A stretch of DNA of 64,000 bases from Hyalangium versicolor (GTDB lineage: Bacteria; Myxococcota; Myxococcia; Myxococcales; Myxococcaceae): assembly GCF_020103695.1 (NCBI RefSeq), contig NZ_JAHXBF010000041.1, positions 1 to 64,000 of the forward strand. Reading direction: 5' to 3'. Positions within the stretch are counted from its first letter, which is position 1. The number at the start of each line of letters is the position of its first letter. The notes below the pieces were generated by a model that saw only the letters and a list, made by a program, of their open reading frames with translations, was not told the origin of the DNA and did no database searches. The translations under genes were made by a program, and so were the position numbers. Of this stretch, positions 34,901-43,476 are shown piece by piece.

Positions 34901-36088
34901 CCGGGCCGTGGGATAACCAAAGTAGATCATCACCTCCTGGCCGAGCCCGCCCGGCACCAGGTAGCCGCCGAACTCCTCGGCGATCTCGGTGCAGCGCTTC
35001 TGCTGCGCACGCAGCGCGCTGTCGCGCTCCTCGACATCCGCCCCCTCCTGCTCGGCGAGCAGCGGGAGCACGTTCAGGCCACAGCACAGCACGGTGATCT
35101 GCCGCAGATGCTCCCCGGACAGCAGGGAAGAGGATCCAGGGTTCTTCTTCGAAGCTGGAGCCGCACGGGTCCGCGCCATCGCGAATCGTCTCACCACCAT
35201 ACTCGCCTCCTCCTGCGTGCACGCGTCCAGCTCGCGGATCAGCTCCGCGGCGGTGACGTTGCGCTTGTCGATGTCCTTGACCGTGGCTCGCCGGAGCAGC
35301 TCTCCCAGCCGAAGCCCCTCCAGGGTCTCGGGAATGGGAACGGGCTCGGGGCCGATCTGCTTCTCGAGCACCTCCTGGACCGAGCGCCCCTTCATCACCA
35401 TCTCCCCCGTCAGGCACTCCAGGTGGACGAGCCCCCAGGAATACAAGTCGGAGCGCATGTCGGGGTGCTGTCCCCGGAGCTGCTCCGGCGCGGCGTAGGC
35501 CGGGGTGCCGAGGACTTCAAAGATGCTGCTGATCCCGGACACGTCCTCGGCGTTGAACTCCTCCACGAGGGTGCTGAGACCGAAGTCCAGCACCATGGCG
35601 TTCCGCCGGGCGCCGGTGTCGGTGATCATGATGTTCTGGGGCTTGATGTCCCGGTGGACCACACCGCGTCGGTGCGCGCAGTCCAGGGCGTCCAGCACCT
35701 GGATCATCAGCCGGAGGGCCTCTCGGGGCTCGAGCGCACCTTCCCGCGCCAGCACATCCGCCAGGTTCTCGCCGGGGACGAACTCGAACACGCTGTAGAG
35801 GAGGCCTTCCTCCGTCTGGCCGGAGTCGATCGGCCGCACGAGGTTCGGGTGGAAGAGCCTGGAGCAGATGCGCATCTCGCGCCGGAAGCGCGCCAACTGC
35901 TTCTGGAGCTGGTGCTCGGATCCTCCCGCGGGGGGCCGGAGGATCTTCACCGCGACCTCCTGCTCGGTCGTGACCTGGCGGGCCTTATAGACCTGGCCAA
36001 ACCCTCCCTGCCCTACCAGGCCCAGGAGCTCATACCGCTCCTGAAGGGGACCGCTGAGCCTCGTGAGAACTGGTGTTGAATCCCGCAT
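31967..36088 (-). CDS. TOMM-system kinase/cyclase fusion protein with AAA ATPase and TPR region
   Basis: 1373 residues from ATG 36088 (AAGGA upstream). Order: Ser/Thr kinase 17-285 (VGQGGFGQVY, VAVKIL Lys near 44, HRDIKPQN near 141, DFG, APEQ); class III cyclase-homology domain about 325-495; AAA/AfsR-like ATPase about 520-860 with Walker A GEPGIGKS near 554 and Walker B MVVEDLHWAD near 681; long helical TPR-like region about 900-1340. The cyclase lacks both metal Asp residues (VLCCGLN and GGLGQEVMIYFG replace the usual ADI and GD), so it is probably catalytically dead. The layout matches the described TOMM kinase/cyclase fusions of Sorangium and Burkholderia, thought to regulate or sense for the peptide locus. 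Confidence 0.92.
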   Translation of the reverse strand: MRDSTPVLTRLSGPLQERYELLGLVGQGGFGQVYKARQVTTEQEVAVKILRPPAGGSEHQLQKQLARFRREMRICSRLFHPNLVRPIDSGQTEEGLLYSVFEFVPGENLADVLAREGALEPREALRLMIQVLDALDCAHRRGVVHRDIKPQNIMITDTGARRNAMVLDFGLSTLVEEFNAEDVSGISSIFEVLGTPAYAAPEQLRGQHPDMRSDLYSWGLVHLECLTGEMVMKGRSVQEVLEKQIGPEPVPIPETLEGLRLGELLRRATVKDIDKRNVTAAELIRELDACTQEEASMVVRRFAMARTRAAPASKKNPGSSSLLSGEHLRQITVLCCGLNVLPLLAEQEGADVEERDSALRAQQKRCTEIAEEFGGYLVPGGLGQEVMIYFGYPTAREDAPRSAARAALRILEDAALRKAELETKRGLWLELRIGIHTGLSIVRDPLAQERQDFPIVLGTTPTIASQHQEMAEPGESLVSQDTYRLLRDDFVFETVRRVEPRTHQPVEVRRLDQPRASESSRFNTPLVGREGELRQLLKSWDEVRQGVGQGVLITGEPGIGKSRLVKELYRSLRGTPFTLLECRCASEDRTSTLRPIIDMLDHLLGRGRDWSAERCRSELEAMLSRYGFELEEAMPLFASLLSIPLDERFPPLKVTPEWQKALTFDAVLNLLVEIAAQQPVLMVVEDLHWADATTLELLMFLLESVSTARLGVFFTARSSFVTPWGASQTVHLQLGRLSREHVATMVEALAGGARMPARVAEQVAERTDGIPLFVEELTRMVLESQEVKPGSKRERRVGTLSGMAIPGTLRGLLEARLDRLGRAKETAELASLLGREFNYELLRALSPLDDRTLQADLSTLVASDLLQHRRRLHDSTYVFRHALIKEAAYESIPRATRRELHSRIASVLEERFPALVESRPELLAWHHAAADQKSRALWYEQLAARKALLRSANAEAIAHANLALEYLDALPEQGRQRMERELEINSILIPALMSARGWPAEEIQARSRRSQELIDALGHSPHAAQALWALFSYHHCRGEFGVAKDLVERLLAQAKSGNDTGLHSLALCIRGELHGLKGQLNRSVEDLTGGLGLYDVVQHQSMAQFYGLDARAYGEAFLGMLKYLIGSPKEALVHALDAVKWARQINHPITEGTAIIYLVSVYHFRGEKDAIPALAEHGIKLAERYGLPVIEAYNRILLAWARHDVETLARNLDKLREWKMLTGFSYYTLLLIEAEFEVGRYASARQHAEEILQWARQSGETYCVPFIYEVQARILHRLGDQKGAREALDLAIQEAQEQGAVMPRLRAAKTLGRLWNDSQARARAREVLEPLLRRFSEDVESQDVREARALILALPREEEKPEVGVQEARPNLH

Positions 36089-36265
36089 GACATCCTTGTG
36101 GATGCGCCACGCACCCGCGCCACCCATGTATGACGCAAGGTGTTGCCTGAGCGATCCGCGCGCAACGCCGCGCATCCCATCCTCTCGTGCGAGAGAGGCT
36201 TCGACTGGAGGACGTGAGCGTTGTACGAGGGCGGGGGCTTGATGCCTTCTCGGCGGCCCGGCGGC

Positions 36266-36841
36266 TTACGGCTTGTGGAGCATGCCCGCCACCGGAGTGA
36301 GCGGAGGGTTGCCCCCGGCACTGAGGGCTCGGCCGATCACGGGGGCGGATTGAGGGAAAGGTCCACGCGCCAGTTCCTGTCCCGAGGGGCCCACCGCCTG
36401 GGCGAGGACCTGATCGAATCCCTTCTTCAGCCCCAGCGCTTCGTGGGATTCGCCCTGGGAGTCAGCGACCATGAAGAAGGAGGACTCGAGATCGACGGGA
36501 GGTTGCTCGCCCTGCTCGCGGTACACCTTCCGCATCGCCTCGAGCGAGGCGCGATAGCTCTTGAGGAGCTCCTTGCGCGCCAGTCCTTTGAAGAGGCCCG
36601 GGACATCGCGCAGGTCCACATGGACGACGATGACGGGATGGGCCGAGCGCAGGCCGTAGATGAAGGGATAGGCCGTGTTGCGCAGCTCCTCGCGGGTGCC
36701 GCGGTTGGTGTACAGCACCAACGCCGGCCGCCCTTGTCCGACGGGCACCTGGCGGCCGAGCACATCCGTCGACTCGGACGCATGAGCAGGAAGAGTTCCC
36801 AGCAGCCCGAACAGACAGATGAGTGCCGCGATCGTCTTCAT
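36266..36841 (-). CDS. Secreted thioredoxin-like-fold hypothetical protein
   Basis: A 191-residue protein with a clean Sec signal (MKTIAALICLFGLLGTLPAHA, cleavage after AHA). The mature part begins LGRQVPVGQGRPALVLYTNRGTREEL, reminiscent of a thioredoxin-like first strand but without a CxxC, then VIVVHVDLRDVPG and VADSQGESHEALGL, also like a thioredoxin-fold core. The C-terminal 35 residues are Pro/Gly-rich. A periplasmic role is likely; function unknown. GAGGAG lies about 10 nt before the ATG. Divergent from the LysR gene, which may regulate it. Confidence 0.7.
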   Translation of the reverse strand: MKTIAALICLFGLLGTLPAHASESTDVLGRQVPVGQGRPALVLYTNRGTREELRNTAYPFIYGLRSAHPVIVVHVDLRDVPGLFKGLARKELLKSYRASLEAMRKVYREQGEQPPVDLESSFFMVADSQGESHEALGLKKGFDQVLAQAVGPSGQELARGPFPQSAPVIGRALSAGGNPPLTPVAGMLHKP

Positions 36842-36966
36842 GGGCAGGTGTCTCCTCGAGGTGGAATCGCTGTGGCCCCTGCACTCCTGGGGACTCAAAA
36901 CAATGCCTGAAATGACAGCTGGGTGGGCAGGGGCATTCCTCTTCTTGGGAGAAGTCGATTGACGTG

Positions 36967-36983
36967 GTGCGCCATTCGCGCAC
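36967..36983. promoter_or_regulatory. Palindrome, candidate LysR-type operator
   Basis: Perfect GTGCGC-CATTC-GCGCAC dyad in the divergent region between the secreted protein gene and the LysR gene, overlapping a TTGACG (36959-36964) that could be a -35 box. LysR proteins normally bind such dyads between divergent genes; the spacing is not an exact T-N11-A. Confidence 0.45.
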
Positions 36984-37030
36984 ATGCGGACCTGTTGAAC
37001 ACCACCGGGCAGACAAGGAGCATCCCGTCC

Positions 37031-37966
37031 ATGATTGACAGCCTGGTCGACGTGACCGTCTTCACGCGGGTGGTGACGGCGGGGAGCCTCTCGGCCGCGG
37101 CCCGGGAGCTGGGCATGTCTCTCGCGGTCGTCAGCAAGCGCCTCGCCCGGCTGGAGGAGCGGCTCGGCGTGCGGCTCGTGAACCGGACCACACGCAGCCT
37201 GAGCCTGACGGAGGAGGGAACCGACTTCCATGAGCGCTGCGTGCGCCTGCTGGGGGAGCTGGACGAGGCGACGGAACGGGCTCGCGCGCACAAGAGTGGG
37301 GCGAGCGGACTGCTCAAGGTGACCGCGACCGCGGCCTTTGCCCGCCGCCAGTTCGGGCGCCTCATTCCTCGATTCCTGGAAAGGTATCCCGACATCCGCG
37401 TGCAGCTCGACGTGTCGGACGCCGTCGTGGATCTCGTGGAGTCGGGCTACGACGTGGCCATCCGGTTTGGCGCCCTGCCCGACTCCAGCCTGATCGCGAA
37501 GCGCCTGGCCCCCAACCACCGCGTCGTGTGTGGCGCCCCCTCCTATTTCGCCCAGTGGGGCCGACCCAAGCGCCCCACCGACTTGAAGAACCACCGCTGC
37601 ATCGCCTTCGGCACCCCACCGAACCAGGACTGGCAGTTCGAGGGCCCTGAGGGCGAGACGACGACTGTGCGAATCACGGGTCCACTCTCGACCAACAACG
37701 GCGAGATGGCTCACGAGTGGGCGCTCGAAGGAGGCGGGCTCGTGCTCAAGTCGATCTGGGACGTGGGCCCGGACATCGACGCGGGACGGCTCGAGGTCGC
37801 CCTGCCCGATTACCGGGTACCGGCCGCGCCCATCCACGCCCTCTACCCTCACAATCGGGGTATCCCAGCGAAGCTCAAGGTGTTCATCGAGTTCGTGGGA
37901 GAAGAGCTTCGCGCGGCGTACCAATGGAGCCACATGGACCGCGCCGGGAACGAGGCGACGGACTGA
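37031..37966 (+). CDS. LysR family transcriptional regulator
   Basis: A 311-residue protein of usual LTTR length. The N-terminal winged helix is evident: FTRVVTAGSLSAAARELGMSLAVVSKRLARLEERLGVRLVNRTTRSLSLTEEG (residues 10-63 region). The C-terminal substrate-binding domain starts near 90 with SGLLKVTATAAFARRQFGRLIPRFLERYPDI. It is of the CrgA/DsdC-like group that often controls a neighbouring divergent gene; coinducer unknown. ATG at 37031 with AAGGAG 11 nt upstream. Confidence 0.93.
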   Translation: MIDSLVDVTVFTRVVTAGSLSAAARELGMSLAVVSKRLARLEERLGVRLVNRTTRSLSLTEEGTDFHERCVRLLGELDEATERARAHKSGASGLLKVTATAAFARRQFGRLIPRFLERYPDIRVQLDVSDAVVDLVESGYDVAIRFGALPDSSLIAKRLAPNHRVVCGAPSYFAQWGRPKRPTDLKNHRCIAFGTPPNQDWQFEGPEGETTTVRITGPLSTNNGEMAHEWALEGGGLVLKSIWDVGPDIDAGRLEVALPDYRVPAAPIHALYPHNRGIPAKLKVFIEFVGEELRAAYQWSHMDRAGNEATD

Positions 37967-37994
37967 GCGAGCCGTCCGTCCAGGACACCCGCGC

Positions 37995-38534
37995 TCAGGG
38001 CTTCACGACACCGAGCTGCTTGAGGAGCGTGAGGTTGTCCTCGAGGTGCCAGTTCGTGGCGATACGCCCGTTCTTCACCGTGTAGATGTCCACGGCATCG
38101 AACTGGATGACGCGTCCATCTCCATGGAGTTCACCGAACTGACCGGAGAAGTGGCCCGTGAAGTGGAGACGGCCCACGACCTGGTCGCCCGCCACCCAAG
38201 CCTCCTCGACCGAGACCTTGAGATCCGGCACCGCCTTGCGGAAGGTGCGCGAGGCGACAAGCGGCCCCGTAGGCCCTTGTGGACGACCCTCGGGGAGGTT
38301 CAGGTCCACGAAGTCCTCCGCGAGCGCCGCCTTGGCGTACGCTTCCTCCCCCGTATTCCAGAAGGCGTAGTAGCGCCGAGCAGCCTGCAGCAGCGACTGC
38401 GCCTGCTCGCGCGACAACCCCCGGTCAACCGTGAGCTTCTTCGGCTGGGGCAGCTCGTCGGCGGCACGAGCCGGTGCGCCGGCAAGAACGGCGAGGCTGG
38501 CCAGGGTGGCCAGGACCCGATTGACAGTCTTCAT
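37995..38534 (-). CDS. Exported SnoaL-like (NTF2-fold) protein
   Basis: A 179-residue protein. The signal peptide (MKTVNRVLATLASLAVLAGAPARA) is followed by a SnoaL/ester-cyclase-like fold: YYAFWNTGEEAYAKAALAEDFVD, VSVEEAWVAGDQVVGRLHFTGHFSGQF and the final IYTVKNGRIATNWHLEDNLTLLKQLG typical of this superfamily. Homologues include polyketide cyclases and many uncharacterised ring-bearing-cavity proteins. GGGAGA precedes ATG. It is convergent with the LysR gene. Confidence 0.88.
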   Translation of the reverse strand: MKTVNRVLATLASLAVLAGAPARAADELPQPKKLTVDRGLSREQAQSLLQAARRYYAFWNTGEEAYAKAALAEDFVDLNLPEGRPQGPTGPLVASRTFRKAVPDLKVSVEEAWVAGDQVVGRLHFTGHFSGQFGELHGDGRVIQFDAVDIYTVKNGRIATNWHLEDNLTLLKQLGVVKP

Positions 38535-38706
38535 ATGCGTCTCCCGTGTTCGAGCGTGTCCATCACGCCTGAGGAACAATGCGAGCGGCGCGCGGCACCA
38601 TCTACGGCCAGGGCGCGAAGGGTGCCTCTCCAAATGGGAAAGAGTGTCCGGCCTGGAGTGGGGGCCGTGCTTCAACACAGTAGGGCTCGCGGAACGGGGC
38701 AGAGCC

Positions 38707-39117
38707 TCAGGACGCGCTCTGCCCCCCGCCCTCGTACATCTCCAGCGGGAGACCATCCGGGTCCATGAAGAAGGTGAAACGCCGGCCAGTGTGCGCATCC
38801 ACGCGAACCTCCTCCGTCTCGACGCCTTTCGCCCGCAGCTCCGCGACGGCCCGCTCTATGTCGTCCACCACGAAGGCCAGATGGCGCAGACCGCACGCCT
38901 CGGGCCGGGTGGGACGCGGCGGCGGATTGGGGAAGGAGAACAACTCGAGCTGAAGCCCTGGAGCGACCTGCAGGTCCAGCTTGAAGGAGCCCCGCTCCAC
39001 GCGATTCACCTCGCGGATGATCGGAAACCCCAGGACCTCACTGTAGAAGGCCTTGGAGCGCGCATAGTCAGAGCAGATGAGCGCGACGTGGTGAACCGAG
39101 CGGAATAGCGGTGGCAT
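38707..39117 (-). CDS. VOC family protein (glyoxalase/YaeR-like)
   Basis: A 136-residue protein with two beta-alpha-beta-beta-beta modules. His of SVHHVALICSDYARSKAFY (about 9) and Glu of QLELFSF, His of GLRHLAFVVDD and Glu of LPLEMYEG fit the metal-ligand pattern of vicinal-oxygen-chelate enzymes. Closest in look to the YaeR/SMU1112c group, whose substrate is unknown. The start is set at the ATG beginning MPPLF; an upstream frame adds 29 unlike residues. Confidence 0.9.
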   Translation of the reverse strand: MPPLFRSVHHVALICSDYARSKAFYSEVLGFPIIREVNRVERGSFKLDLQVAPGLQLELFSFPNPPPRPTRPEACGLRHLAFVVDDIERAVAELRAKGVETEEVRVDAHTGRRFTFFMDPDGLPLEMYEGGGQSAS

Positions 39118-39208
39118 CGGGTGAGCCCTGGAGAAGAGAGGCCGAGGGATTTCGCCGGCGCTCAGTCTACCAGAGGGGAAGGCGAGGCCACCTTGGGCCT
39201 TCACGGCA

Positions 39209-40504
39209 CTATTCCTTGTCCTGGCGGTAGATGCGCCCGTCCTTCATCACGAAGAACACGCGCTGCACGGCGGTGATGTCCCGCAGTGGATCCCCCGGTA
39301 CGGCAATCACATCCGCACGGCGGCCCACCTCGAGCGAACCCACCTCCGAGCCCAGGCCCAGCAGCTCCGCGTCCACGGTGGTGGCCGTGCGCAGGGCATC
39401 CGCCGGAGACATGCCGAGTTCCACGAAGAAGGCCAGTTGCTCCGCGTTGCGGCCGTGCTTGAAGACGCCCGCATCCGTGCCGAAGCCGATCTTCACGCCT
39501 CGCTGGAGCGCGCGCCGGAACATGTCGCGCCCGGCCTGGCCCGCCTGTTTCATCTTCTGCAGCACCTTCGGCGGGAATTTGGCCCCGCGCTGGAGCTGCT
39601 CCTGCTGGACGAGCTCCAGGTACACCGTGGGCACCAGCACCACGCCCTTCTGCTTCATCAGCGTGAGTGCCTCGTCATCCAGGAAGGTGCCGTGCTCGAT
39701 GGAGTCCGCGCCGGCCCGGATGGATCGCTTGGCCCCGACGGCACCGTGGGCGTGCACCGCCACCTTCCGGCGCAGCGAATGGGCCTCGTCGACCACCGCG
39801 TCGAGTTCAGCCTGGGTCAGCTGCGAGGTGTCCACGTCATCGCCCACGGACAGCACGCCCCCGGTGGCGCACACCTTGATGACATCCGCTCCGTTCTTCA
39901 CCACCCAGCGCACGCGCTCGCGCAGCGCATCCGGGCCATCCGCCACGCCCTCGCCCTTGTCCTGCACCAGGACACCGTCCCGGAAGCCCATGATGTCGCA
40001 GTGACCACCCGTGGCACCCAGCTGGGGACCGGAGGCAACGATGCGCGGGCCCTCGGCAACACCGCTCTGGATGGCCCGGCGCAAGCCGACGTTGATGAAG
40101 TACTCGCGCTCGTTGCCCACGTCGCGCACGGTGGTGAAGCCGGCGCGCAGTGTCCGCCGGGCGCGCTCGGCCGCCTCCAGCGCCAGCTCCGGAATCGTCT
40201 TCTGGAGCGCCTCCATATCGTAGTCCTGGTAGTTGTCCGTGAGCTCGAGCCGCAAGTGCACATGCGCGTCGATGAGGCCGGGCAGCAGCGTCGCGTCCCC
40301 GAGGTCCACCACCTGGGCGTCGGGAGGCGCCGCCGTCTTGGGTCCCACCGCCTCGATGCGCTCGCCGCGCACCAGCACGCGTCCCGGGGTGACGAGGGTG
40401 CCGCTGCGGCTGTCGAACATCCGCGCGGCGGTGAGCAGGAGCGGGCGTTCAACGGGGGTGGCAGCGGAGACGACCAGCAACAGGAGCGCAGAGGGAGCGA
40501 GCAT
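39209..40504 (-). CDS. Secreted amidohydrolase (imidazolonepropionase/prolidase-like)
   Basis: A 431-residue metal-dependent hydrolase with a signal peptide (MLAPSALLLLVVSAATP). Motifs: LPGLIDAHVHL (first His pair, about 69-79), TTVRDVGNE, KVAVHAHGAVG (later His, about 220), DSIEHG and IGFGTDAGVFKHG (terminal Asp, near 330). This is the amidohydrolase/Xaa-Pro dipeptidase-like clan often annotated as imidazolonepropionase; exported members may cut dipeptides or N-acyl compounds. Divergent from a P450 gene with 86 bp between starts. Confidence 0.9.
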   Translation of the reverse strand: MLAPSALLLLVVSAATPVERPLLLTAARMFDSRSGTLVTPGRVLVRGERIEAVGPKTAAPPDAQVVDLGDATLLPGLIDAHVHLRLELTDNYQDYDMEALQKTIPELALEAAERARRTLRAGFTTVRDVGNEREYFINVGLRRAIQSGVAEGPRIVASGPQLGATGGHCDIMGFRDGVLVQDKGEGVADGPDALRERVRWVVKNGADVIKVCATGGVLSVGDDVDTSQLTQAELDAVVDEAHSLRRKVAVHAHGAVGAKRSIRAGADSIEHGTFLDDEALTLMKQKGVVLVPTVYLELVQQEQLQRGAKFPPKVLQKMKQAGQAGRDMFRRALQRGVKIGFGTDAGVFKHGRNAEQLAFFVELGMSPADALRTATTVDAELLGLGSEVGSLEVGRRADVIAVPGDPLRDITAVQRVFFVMKDGRIYRQDKE

Positions 40505-40590
40505 AGCGGCGACGCAGTATATGTGGTGCCCGGGCCGATGGAGTGGCGGCAGCCCCACGGGCGTTGCGCACTGGCGATATCTTCCTCTTC

Positions 40591-41934
40591 ATGAACGCAT
40601 CCGCCCTTCCGAAGGCCTCGGGTCTCCCGCTGCTCGGCGTCGCGCTGAAGTTTGGCCCAGAGTGGGTGCGCACCACGCGGAAACACCTCGGCGACGTGTT
40701 CTCTTTCGATCTGCCGGGCGGCAACGGCGGCGTCATGGCGACGCACCCGGATGATGTGCGTCTGGCCCTCATTGAGAGCAAAGGCGTCTCACGCTCTGAG
40801 TTTCCGCCGCGCATGCACGACGTGCTCGCGCCCATCACCGGGGACGGGCTCATCGGGCGCACTGGCCCTGCCTGGACCGAGCGGCGCGGCATGATGCAGC
40901 CGGGCTTCCGCCGCCAGCGGCTCGCGGACCTGGTGCCTATCATGCTCGAAGCCATCGACCGGCAGCTCGAGTCGATCGCGTCGCGGTTCGTCCGCGATGG
41001 CCGACCGTTCGACGCGCTTCCGGAGATGCACGCGCTCACCCTGAGCGTTCTCATCCGCTCGCTGTTGGGAAGCCACCTCGATGCTCGCGACACCGCGCGC
41101 GCGGGGGAGGCCGTCGATCTCACGATGAAGGCAGTGACCTTCGCTCCCATTGAATTCGGAAAGCAGCGCCTGGCCCGGCGCGCGGCCCGGGCGTTCGAGG
41201 ATGTCTCGATGCGCATCATCCAAGAGCGCCGCGCGTCTCCGCCCGAAGCGCGGCCGAGAGATCTGCTGACCGCGATGATCGAGATGCAGGACGCGCACGG
41301 TGGTGGGCTCGATGACACGAGTATCCGCTTCGAGCTGAGCGGTCTCTTCATCGCGGGCAAGGAGACGTCCGCGATCTCGCTCTCCTGGTTCCTTGCTCTC
41401 CTGCCGCAACGGCCCGACATCGCGCAGCGGCTCGTCGAGGAGATCGACCGGGTGATCGGGAGCCGTGAGCCCCAGGCGGCGGACCTGCCGGAGTTCCGCT
41501 ACCTGGAGGCCGCCTTGCAGGAGAACCTGCGACTCCATCCGCCCGTCTGGCTCCTCTTCCCGAGGAAGGCGGCGGATGACGTCACGCTCGGCGGCCACGT
41601 GGTGCGGCGGGGCACAACGGTGTGGGTAAGTCCCTTCGCAACCCACCACCACGAAGCTTTCTGGGAGCGGCCCGGCGAATTCGATCCCGAGCGTTTCACC
41701 CAGCAGGGTACCGAGGGGAGCGCCCGCCACCCCTATGCCTGGATTCCTTTCGGAGGAGGGCCGCGCGTGTGCATCGGTGCTCGGTTCGCACTCATGTCGA
41801 TGCAACTCTTTGTCGCGCGCCTCCTCCAGCGTTACCGGATCGAGTGGGCTGACACCCAGCCTGTGCAACCCAAGGTGATCTTCAACACCCGCTTCCCCCG
41901 TCGGGTGCCGATCCGGCTCGTGCCCCGCACCTGA
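40591..41934 (+). CDS. Cytochrome P450 (CYP4/CYP102-like fatty-acid type)
   Basis: A 447-residue P450 of the longer kind. Motifs: I-helix LFIAGKETSAISLSW (Lys replaces the usual first His/Gly pair), ExxR in LQENLRLHPP, the PERF motif FDPERF, and heme site FGGGPRVCIG near 389-398. The pattern (PERF, FGGGPRxCIG) is the eukaryote-like CYP4/CYP102 lineage that mostly hydroxylates fatty acids or terpenoids. No reductase domain or partner in the neighbourhood. ATG at 40591; an upstream in-frame start at 40543 is not excluded. Confidence 0.93.
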   Translation: MNASALPKASGLPLLGVALKFGPEWVRTTRKHLGDVFSFDLPGGNGGVMATHPDDVRLALIESKGVSRSEFPPRMHDVLAPITGDGLIGRTGPAWTERRGMMQPGFRRQRLADLVPIMLEAIDRQLESIASRFVRDGRPFDALPEMHALTLSVLIRSLLGSHLDARDTARAGEAVDLTMKAVTFAPIEFGKQRLARRAARAFEDVSMRIIQERRASPPEARPRDLLTAMIEMQDAHGGGLDDTSIRFELSGLFIAGKETSAISLSWFLALLPQRPDIAQRLVEEIDRVIGSREPQAADLPEFRYLEAALQENLRLHPPVWLLFPRKAADDVTLGGHVVRRGTTVWVSPFATHHHEAFWERPGEFDPERFTQQGTEGSARHPYAWIPFGGGPRVCIGARFALMSMQLFVARLLQRYRIEWADTQPVQPKVIFNTRFPRRVPIRLVPRT

Positions 41935-42084
41935 GCTGGCCGATCTGGCGTGGTGCTTGCTGAGCCTTCGGGTGCCAGCCTCACTGGGGCAGGTCCGCGC
42001 GACGTCACGAGATTGATACAGAGGCCATGAGGGCCTGTCAGGCAAGTGTGAGAGTCTCGGCGGCCTTTCACCTGGAGACACCTC

Positions 42085-43446
42085 ATGAAGCCATTGCGCC
42101 TTGCCCTGTCCTGTCTGCTCGCCCTCGGGGCCACGGCCTGTAACGACATCCAGACGTCCGAGCCCGTCGAGGAGACGGGCACCGTCACCGCCGCCGCAAC
42201 CGTCGACCGGCTGTACGCAGCGGTGGGCAACAACGAGCTCAGCATCGAGACGCTGGGTACCTTCGAGACGCGCAACGGCGAGCGCGTCCTCGTCCTCCAC
42301 GGAACGGCGAACCGGTACCTGGAGAGTGTGTTCAGCTTCGTCCCCGACGACATCTTCGGCGAGACGAGCATCATCAGCGAGCGCCGCTTCGAGGTGGTGC
42401 TGCGCGAGGGCCACGAGCTGAACACCGTGCTCTCCGGCCTGCCGCTGTTCATCTCCATCGATACCTTCACGGGCTCGCCAGAGCGGTACTACGCGCGCAT
42501 CGTCGCCGCCCCCCGCTTCTTCGACTTCCGCGGCTCCAACGCCCTCTTCATCGACGAGGCCGTGAATCCCGTCTACGTGCGCAACGGCACCGACGTGCTC
42601 GCCTACCGGGGCAAGGTGGACGTGGCCGCCTCGTCGCTCTCCGTCACTGCGCCGGACGGTGTGCCGGTGGTGGCACCCGTGGACGCGGACACCTTCCGGC
42701 TCGACTGGCAGTACCCGGCCGTGTACCAGGCCATCGATCCGCACACCACTCCGCTCACTTTCACCGCCTCGCTGGCCGACGGCACCACGGCGCAGAAGAC
42801 GGCACGGCTGGTGGCGCGCGTGACGGAGCTGGCGGTCACCGCGGGCGATCCGTACGACGTGTGGCCGTCCGAGCCGTGCCAGGCCAGCGTCTACAACTGC
42901 ATCCACTCGCAGCCCGCGGGCACGAATGACTTCGCCGCGTGTGGCACCTACCGCCAGGTGTCGCGCTGCATGTACGCCACCGCCTGCGACGTGATTCCGC
43001 CTCAGCCCCTGGCGCTCACTGTCATCGACGCGTCGTCTCTGGAGCCGGCTCGCGCGGCGTGGAACGTCGGTTCCTCGCCCCTGTCGTGGCGCGAGCTGAA
43101 CACCGTTGACGCGTACACCACGCCGCAGTGCCCCGCCTCGCCCGTCACCATCCAGTCGGTGCTGGCGCACTTCAACGACACGACGCAGGATCTGCCGCTC
43201 GCGGAGTACGGCACGTTCACCGACCGCGCGGGCCTCGCGCAGACGCAGTTCTTCAGTGGCTCTCGTGGCGCCGCGCTGCTGTCCGCGATTGACGCGTACG
43301 CGGGTGGTGGAGTCATCCAGGCGTGGGTGCTCACCGACGAGGCGCCGTGCCACAACTGCCACGACTTCAACGACTACGCGGTGCTGTTCTACCCGGGCAG
43401 CGGCAAGGTGCTCCTGCTGAAGGGCCACCACGGCTACGACTCCTGA
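42085..43446 (+). CDS. Hypothetical lipoprotein with conserved Cys pairs
   Basis: A 453-residue protein with signal LSCLLALGATAC (lipobox) and CTGGAGA before ATG. The mature protein begins with an Ala/Thr linker and a beta-rich region. The C-terminal half carries Cys residues in PSEPCQASVYNC, FAACGTY, SRCMYATAC, TPQCPAS and PCHNCHDFND. CHNCH formally fits a heme-c motif, but one isolated motif without a cytochrome-like context is weak evidence. No family recognised. Followed by a strong terminator. Confidence 0.75.
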   Translation: MKPLRLALSCLLALGATACNDIQTSEPVEETGTVTAAATVDRLYAAVGNNELSIETLGTFETRNGERVLVLHGTANRYLESVFSFVPDDIFGETSIISERRFEVVLREGHELNTVLSGLPLFISIDTFTGSPERYYARIVAAPRFFDFRGSNALFIDEAVNPVYVRNGTDVLAYRGKVDVAASSLSVTAPDGVPVVAPVDADTFRLDWQYPAVYQAIDPHTTPLTFTASLADGTTAQKTARLVARVTELAVTAGDPYDVWPSEPCQASVYNCIHSQPAGTNDFAACGTYRQVSRCMYATACDVIPPQPLALTVIDASSLEPARAAWNVGSSPLSWRELNTVDAYTTPQCPASPVTIQSVLAHFNDTTQDLPLAEYGTFTDRAGLAQTQFFSGSRGAALLSAIDAYAGGGVIQAWVLTDEAPCHNCHDFNDYAVLFYPGSGKVLLLKGHHGYDS

Positions 43447-43476
43447 GCCACAACACCGGGCGGCCTGGGAGAATCT

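Noticed and set aside
33212..36079. Long plus-strand open frame opposite the kinase/cyclase gene
   Set aside because: Composition typical of an antisense shadow; the minus strand has all kinase and ATPase motifs.
43340..43380. CHNCH in the lipoprotein as a c-type heme site
   Set aside because: A single CxxCH in a Cys-rich, non-cytochrome-like protein without distal ligand context; a chance match is more likely.
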